A DNA stretch of 12,406 nucleotides. Source: Candidatus Pacearchaeota archaeon. Its GTDB lineage: Archaea; Nanoarchaeota; Nanoarchaeia; Pacearchaeales; GW2011-AR1. A program made the translations under genes and the position numbers. The DNA lies in assembly GCA_002690445.1 (NCBI GenBank), contig NZER01000110.1, forward strand, positions 1 to 12,406, in the 5' to 3' direction. A model generated the notes under the pieces. The model had not been told where the DNA came from and searched no databases. It saw only the letters and a list, made by a program, of their open reading frames with translations. Shown here piece after piece: positions 1-7,100 of the stretch. The stretch's first letter is position 1. Each line of letters begins with the position of its first letter.

Positions 1-1171
1 TATGTAAATTAATATTGTTTATAATATCTCTTATTGGTTCACCCTTCATATCATATGGATTAACAGCTCTCTGTACATCATCAAATGACTTCATTAGTCC
101 ATCCATGAACTCAGCATTCAAATCTCTTGTATAGTGAGGAAAGAACCCTGCTTCATACTTAGGCATATATATATCCCTAAGTTTTTGTTTCAAATCATTA
201 AACTCCTGAGCAGTTCTTGTATCCTCGTTAACTAATAACCTTTTAACAATAGAGTCTATTCTTATATCGACACCTCTTCTTAAAGTATCATAAAGGTTAT
301 CCATTAGTTTTACATAAGAGTTAACAGCCTGATACATCTCTGGTTTATCATGTATTCTCTCTAAATACATTGATAAGTCATCAGGAGTAAGTCTCAATAC
401 CTCATCACCTCTATCTAATCTTTCCTGTCGTAAGATACTTCTTGACTTTGTTTTACCATCAGCCCTGTCATTATCAGCCTTGTCTTTAATAGTATTATAT
501 TTTTTAGCAATACCAGTTCTAATATCTTTCTCTACTATATCAATAAACTCATCATATACCTGCAAATGAGTAGACTTCTTTACTCTATTTATTTCTTCGT
601 TCAAATCTTCAAATCTTTGTTTGGCTCCATCAACTCCATCAATAAAATCAGCCTTAGCCTGTAGTATTGCATCATCTATTTGACTAACTCTTTGTCTTGC
701 AAGAGCCCTGCCCATCTTACTAGTAAATCCTAATTCTTCTGCATATTTATCCAAATTAGAAACAACGTCTTTAAAGAGTGATTTGTTTTCTAATTCATTT
801 GCCCTGAATTTAAAGCTTGACTTTTGCATGTTGTTAAGAAGTGAACCTATAACAGGGTCTTTCTTACCATACTTTGATGTCTGAAAGAACCATGTTGATA
901 AATCTCCACCAACCTGACCCTTCTCAATATTCCCTATCAACTCAGACAGCCTACCTTTAAAGCTACCAACCTGCCCAGGAGTTAACTCTCCTTTAGGTAG
1001 ATACATTAACTTATCCAATGGAATTAAAAACTCACTTTCTGCAAAATGGAAAGCAGCTTCATGTGGGTCTTTTATGTATTTCCTAGTTTTAGAATCAGCA
1101 GCCCATTCCTCAATACCTGATAGCAGACTTTTAAAGTTTTCGTTTATTCCTGCGCAATTTATTACGGACAT
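1..1171 (-). CDS. Large helical phage protein of unknown function, C-terminus beyond window
   Basis: This reading frame opens at ATG 1171-1169 and stays open to the left edge, giving 390 complete codons with no stop, so the true C-terminus lies outside the window. The start overlaps the last 10 bases of the giant polymerase gene in another frame, and a GAGGAG ribosome site lies 11 bases upstream. The protein begins MSVINCAGIN and is rich in Lys, Asp, Glu, Leu and Ile. It looks almost wholly alpha-helical, with heptad-like charged stretches around residues 155-235. No signal peptide or membrane segment is visible. The most distinctive spot is an aromatic patch at residues 337-349, PKYEAGFFPHYTR. 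Its position after the polymerase gene, in the same transcription unit, suggests another large virion or ejection protein. That is inference from context; I do not recognise the family, and a non-virion role is possible. Confidence 0.85.
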   Translation of the reverse strand, partial: MSVINCAGINENFKSLLSGIEEWAADSKTRKYIKDPHEAAFHFAESEFLIPLDKLMYLPKGELTPGQVGSFKGRLSELIGNIEKGQVGGDLSTWFFQTSKYGKKDPVIGSLLNNMQKSSFKFRANELENKSLFKDVVSNLDKYAEELGFTSKMGRALARQRVSQIDDAILQAKADFIDGVDGAKQRFEDLNEEINRVKKSTHLQVYDEFIDIVEKDIRTGIAKKYNTIKDKADNDRADGKTKSRSILRQERLDRGDEVLRLTPDDLSMYLERIHDKPEMYQAVNSYVKLMDNLYDTLRRGVDIRIDSIVKRLLVNEDTRTAQEFNDLKQKLRDIYMPKYEAGFFPHYTRDLNAEFMDGLMKSFDDVQRAVNPYDMKGEPIRDIINNINLH

Positions 1172-4100
1172 TGGTCTTTTAGCTCCTCAAACCTTCTTCT
1201 AAATCTATCAGAACCAAAGTCCATCTCATCTCTTAGTTCTTCCATAGTATTAGCAAGGTTCTTTATTTCTCTTAACCTACCTGGATTGAAAACACTTTCT
1301 TTTTCTAATGCATATCCTCTAAAATATTCAGGCCCTCCCATAATGGAATAGACAGGGTTCTTCATCATATTCCTAACATATTTATTATTTCTATCTAATC
1401 CACCAGCAAATACCGTTGTGGCAACCTTTCTTACTTCTCTTTCCATCTGACCTCTAATAGCCATATAATTTATTGGTTCTATTGTCTTCGCCTCAATCAT
1501 TACAGCCTGTAAATCATGCATCTGATTAAGATATGAATCAAACTCCTTCTCCTTACCTGCTATGTGTAATATATCTCTATAAAAACTAAGTAAGTAATCA
1601 TTCATTAAGTTCCTACCATGATTAACTCTATTAGCATTCCTAGTCCATTTTATTTCACCATATCTTGGAAAGGTCTTTTGAAAATCCTCATTAAATTTAG
1701 GTAATCTTAAGTCTCCAAAATTAAGTCTCATGTTCTCACCTATATTAGACTCTTCACCAAGACCCATAATTACGTTCTTCATTCCAACATCCTTATGAAA
1801 GAACCTTTCCCATTGAGCCTCAACCTGCTGAAGATTTTTCAATAAATCTTGGGTTAAAGTAGCATCCCATGCATCCAATTCAGCTTCACTTTGTCTGGCT
1901 GCCACTCCAGTAAGAAACTTTATCCCTCTTCTGTATCTACTTGATGGATTATACATATTAGTGGCCTGAAATGGTACAGATACTGGCTCATTATTAAACA
2001 CACCAACTGCATACTTATTTTGAGCAGGCATCATAAATGCATATAAAAAAGCAGGCCCATGAGTATTAAAACCCCTCTGAAGTAATCCCTCCTCAATTTC
2101 GTAAACTGTACTTAAATCAGGAAGCTCTCTAAAGTATTGCCTCATATTAGCACTTATAAGGGTTTTCTGTCCAAATTCTAAAACATCTTTCAAAGTTGTC
2201 TGGTTACCGTAAAACAATTTCCTTGCAGCTTTAATGTCATTTAAGTCTTGCAAAGCCCGTTTTGAAAGTCCAAACGATTCACGACCAGTACCAAATGGAA
2301 GCAACTCTCTTAATGAAGATATTGTATTATAATATATTGCTCCTTGTCTAACATTCTCCTTACTAACAGAAACATATGTCATTCTCTCTAAATCTCTAGC
2401 TTTTCTTGTCTTCCAGTATTCCTTAGGTATCATTGGAGCAATTTCTTTCTCGATTGATTCTATAATCTTAGAAATCTTATCCATAGAAGCCTGTCGAACA
2501 TTATAAGGAACTCCCTCATTTTGCTTAATCTGAACAATCTTTTTCTTCATACTGGCAATGGTATTAATCTTATAGTTAAGACTTATACCTGCCTCTCTAA
2601 CCTGAGATGTTACTCTATCAATAGCATCTCCAGACTCTACCACATTTGCTCCATTAAGCAATTCAGTATACCATGAATCCATCAGTTTGTTCATATCAGA
2701 ACCAACAATCCTATCTCTGCCTCTTTCAAACGGGTCTGCAATAGATACATGAGATAATATTCTATCAACAGGAGCGCCTCTGGTACCATTATAAAATTCC
2801 ACTCCGTGAGATTGTGCTGTTCTATTAGCTACTTCTTTTGTCCATATATAAAACTTCTTCTTTTTGCCAAATGCATCAGTATATTCCCTAGCATCTGAAC
2901 CAAAAACATTTTTAAAATCTGAATGTTGCCACCACCTGCCTTTAGTTTTATCATTCTCAACATATCTATTTCTTAATCTTTGATATAAATTATTATTAAG
3001 ATTATTATTAAAAAGTCTAAATCTCTCAGTTGCATCATGAACCTGTTCATACCCAACACCTTTGCTTTGCCCAGTCTTTTCAAACATTGAATCACCAGTA
3101 ACATTTAAGAACCTTCCGTACTCACCAAGCATCTCATTTAACATAGCTTTGTCAAGCGGACTCAACGGGTCTTCAGTATACTGACCATTTTTATATATAA
3201 TCTTTCTAAATATTCTTACCCTCTTACCATCACTATTACCATCTTTCCTCATATTATTAATAAATGAACTACCGTGCTTTTTTGAAGCTAAATCTGTTGC
3301 TACAACTGATTTTTCCATTTCAGGAAATAAAAATTCAGATGTCCATGTATCAATATCCCTTGCTATATCAGGATTAATTTGTCTTGTACCGTCAATTATA
3401 TACTGAGTTTCTAAAGCAGCTCTTTGATAATAATCAGTATGGTCATAGTCTACTACAATAGCATAGTCATCAGCCTTATTTCCACCTAATAAAACTCTTG
3501 GCTTAGATAATTTATCAAAATTATTCTCATTAAACCCTTTCACCCAAATATTATCTTCCTTCATCTCTCCACCCAGTTTATGTAAATACCCTAACTTCCT
3601 TGCTACTTTCTGCACTCTGCCAATAGAGGATTTATATAATTCCATATTCGCAGCCATTACATCTACATCGCTAACAATTTCCTCTGGGCTCTGCCCCCAA
3701 TGGAATTTGCTTTTAGGTATCCAACTAGTAGGGTCAACACCTTGTACATAAAAATTAGAAGCTCTCTCTACATGGTCATAAAAGTTCTTATTATGAGCAA
3801 ACCAGTAATCAGACTTGTCTGCATCATAATCACCTTCAAAAACATTAGCAACATCAAGACTGTTAATAGACATCACATTACCATATTCCTTCTCAAAAAA
3901 CTCCTTTAATCCAAGCATTGTCATATCATTTGGTCTGGTACGAGGGTTTCTTCTAACAACAATGCCAATCTGAGTATTTGGGTCTATAACAGGCTTATCT
4001 TCATAGATATATCCTTTCTTTCTTGCCAGAACAGAAGTTTTAAGAACTTCAACATAATCAAATAAATGGCCTAATGTTTGAACATCTTTACCTTCTTGGA

Positions 4101-7100
4101 ATAAATCCCAATATTCACCTAAAGCTTCTTTAGGTGTCATTGTAAGGTCATTATTAATAAATCTTATTTCCATACCTTGAGTAAATAGCTCATCAAGACT
4201 CACATCCCTTTCATGTGCTCCTAAAATTACTTCACCATGTTGAATCTTTACACCATTTTCATTAACAAGTGTTGGTCTTGCTCTCATGCCTTCAACAGGT
4301 ACCTGTATTAGATATGTCTGTCCACCATACCTAGCTGAGTGGGATTTTTCAAATTGATTAGTAACAGACCTTGAGTTATTTATAAGATTATCTATGAACA
4401 TACTATACATTTTATTCTTTACGATGGAATCACTATAACTCATTGGGTTTGCATCTCTTGTTAAGTTAGCCCACAAATGCATATTTGAAAGATGTGAAGC
4501 TCCTTCACTTTCAGATAATTCATTCCATAAGTCCCTATCACCAAACTCGTCAAGAATAAAAGCCCTCATCTGAATTGGGTCAAGAGCAATCTCATGCATA
4601 GCTTCAACGTTCTTATCAAGTCTTTCAAAGATTTCCTTAAACACTCTACCAGACTCAGTATTATCCATATAATTATAATCAGCCTGTGATTCCTTTGCAC
4701 TGTTATATTTATAATCTTTTTCAGCTTTTAATCCTATTGCGCTTAGTGGCATTGTTTTAACTTGAGTTGGCCCTGCAGTATATCCAGCTAGTTCCTGCCA
4801 AGGAACATTAAGTAATGTTGGGTCTCTACCTGGCTCAACTCCAACTGGATTAACAGCTTTCGCAGCTGACTTAGCTACTAACATATCTACTCCACTATTA
4901 CTAAAAAAGCCATCCAATGCTGGAACATATTTAAACAGTGTCTTTCCAAGTAACAATGTAGCCTCAGAACCCCCTGATGATATAATAGGTTTAAGAGGGT
5001 TAACTGAACTTGGGTCGTGTCCTATTATTGCGTGAAGATACCTCATCAAATCTCTTGATACATATGTAGCACTATCAAAAGAAGTAATTTCCTTATGTGC
5101 ATCCCCTATGATATTATCCCATTCCCATCCTTTAATATTATTATCTCTAATATAATCATCTACTTCTTTTTTAAGATTTCCATGAGTATCATCATTCCAT
5201 GTAACAAATTTAACATGAGGACTATCTTCACCTCTCTTTTTTAAGAACTCTCTTATAACATTACTGGTTACAATATCACCAGTTTCTCTATAAGCATCAG
5301 ATACCTGAGCTGACCAACTTTCATCACCCATAATAAAATTCTTTGTATTGAATAACCTTGTCCTTGCCATAAGCTTTCCAATGTCAACTTTACCATTTAG
5401 GTAGTCTATGAAAAGCCCGTTGCCATCCTTGCCAGTCAACATCTCTTTTGACACCAGCAGCTTCAAAGCAGTATTTACTTCTGCTGGAGTTCTACTATCT
5501 GCTGCTAATCTTTCCCTTAGGTCATTAATAGTTCTTTTAGGGTCTTCACCAACTTCAGCAAGTTTGCCATATTCTTCTGCAAATGATTCAAAAGCTTCAT
5601 GTACTTTTGAAAAATCTTTAGGTTCAAGTGCAATGGGCTCCATATTAGGAAGAATTCTCATAAGAAAAATACCTTCTTTATTAGCAGGGTCTGTACCCTT
5701 TGTAGCCATAGTATTTTCAATAAGTATTCTCGCAGCTCTTATCCTATCTCTATTATTCTTACTAAGATTAGAAGTGTTACCAAACATATCAACAAAAACT
5801 CTGTTATGATACCTACCGTCAGCACTTGCTTCATATACAGAAATTCTTGGGTCAACCATTACATAAGGAAGACCTATTTGTTCCATAAGTTTATAAAACC
5901 TCGAAATTTGCATTGTCTGCTTTTCTCTTTTTGCTTTGCCGTTAACCCACCTAATAACGTCAACAAATGTTTGAGTTTTCTGTTGTGCAAGTAATCCCAC
6001 AATATCGCCAGTAATCTCAGCTCTTCTAGCGGTTTGTTCCTGTTTAGAAAGGTTGCTAAACTTTTTAAAAGTATTACCTGATTTAACATATATTCTATCA
6101 TTAATTATCGAATTAAGTAAACCCCACTCTAAAACTTTGTTATCTTTATCGTGATATATTAACTCCTCAAAATCATTTCTTTGGTCTTTAATATCAGCTT
6201 TAGATAAATCCTTACCATCTATTCTGTATATTTTATAAAAATCACCAAGCCTTATGTTATCATCAAAACTGTTATCATTAGAATCCTCTATCATCTTGCT
6301 TCTGGCATTTTGCTCACGCATCTTATGAAGCATCTCAGCATGTGCAGGATTAATACCATAAGCATTCATTCTATTAATAAGCATTTCCTGAATGGTAATA
6401 TCCTTTGACTGCTCATCAGTCAATTCAACTCCTGCTTTTTCTGCAAGCTTAGTAATATCTATTTTTGCATCTCTCTTGTGACCTTTACCAATTTTAAGAA
6501 CACCTGCTCCTATAAGCCACTTCTGTAATCTGGCAATATTTGATGGGTCATCCTTTATGAACCTGTCTACATGCATGGAAAGAGTGCCATAATCTCCTGG
6601 GTCGTGGTCTATCCTATTTAAGAACTCTAATAATTTACCTCTGGCTGAGTACGATTGGTCTTTTAATAAAGGCTCAACAACCTCATGTGCAAACTTAATA
6701 AGGTCATCTTCTACTATAGTTCTTTCAGCATCAATGGCAGCTAACCCTTTACTATCTTTAACTATCTTTTTTACAATCCTATTATATTGACTAACCGTTC
6801 CTTCCAGCCCTGTTGGGATTACTGATTCATCAATTAACCTAACAAGGAAACCAACTCTTCTACCTTGTTCACCAGCTTGAAATTCTGAAAGACCAAATTC
6901 TTTTAAGTTGAATAAGGCTTCTGTTTGTTCAATACTTAATTCAGTACCTCTTACAAGCTTCCTAACGGCATAATAAACAAGTTGTTCATGCAAATATTCT
7001 GGTATCCTATCAGAATCATATCCTCTATCAGTTAAAAATTTCTTTAAATTATTAATATCTGCGACAGTAGTTTCAACCTTATTCGCTTCATCTAATGTTG

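Noticed and set aside
3430..3450. A second Asp-rich motif, VVDYDHTDYY (residues 2129-2138), as an alternative active site
   Set aside because: It lacks the D-x-D-x-D spacing and the preceding R-x-P strand, and it sits where the post-catalytic region is expected.
3817..3831. EF-hand calcium site reading of DYDAD
   Set aside because: EF-hands need Gly at loop position 6, a hydrophobic residue at 8 and Glu at 12. Here these are Lys, Asp and Ala.
5874..6101. A 75-codon minus-strand frame inside the giant gene
   Set aside because: It overlaps the giant gene in another frame and shows no motif or independent start signal.
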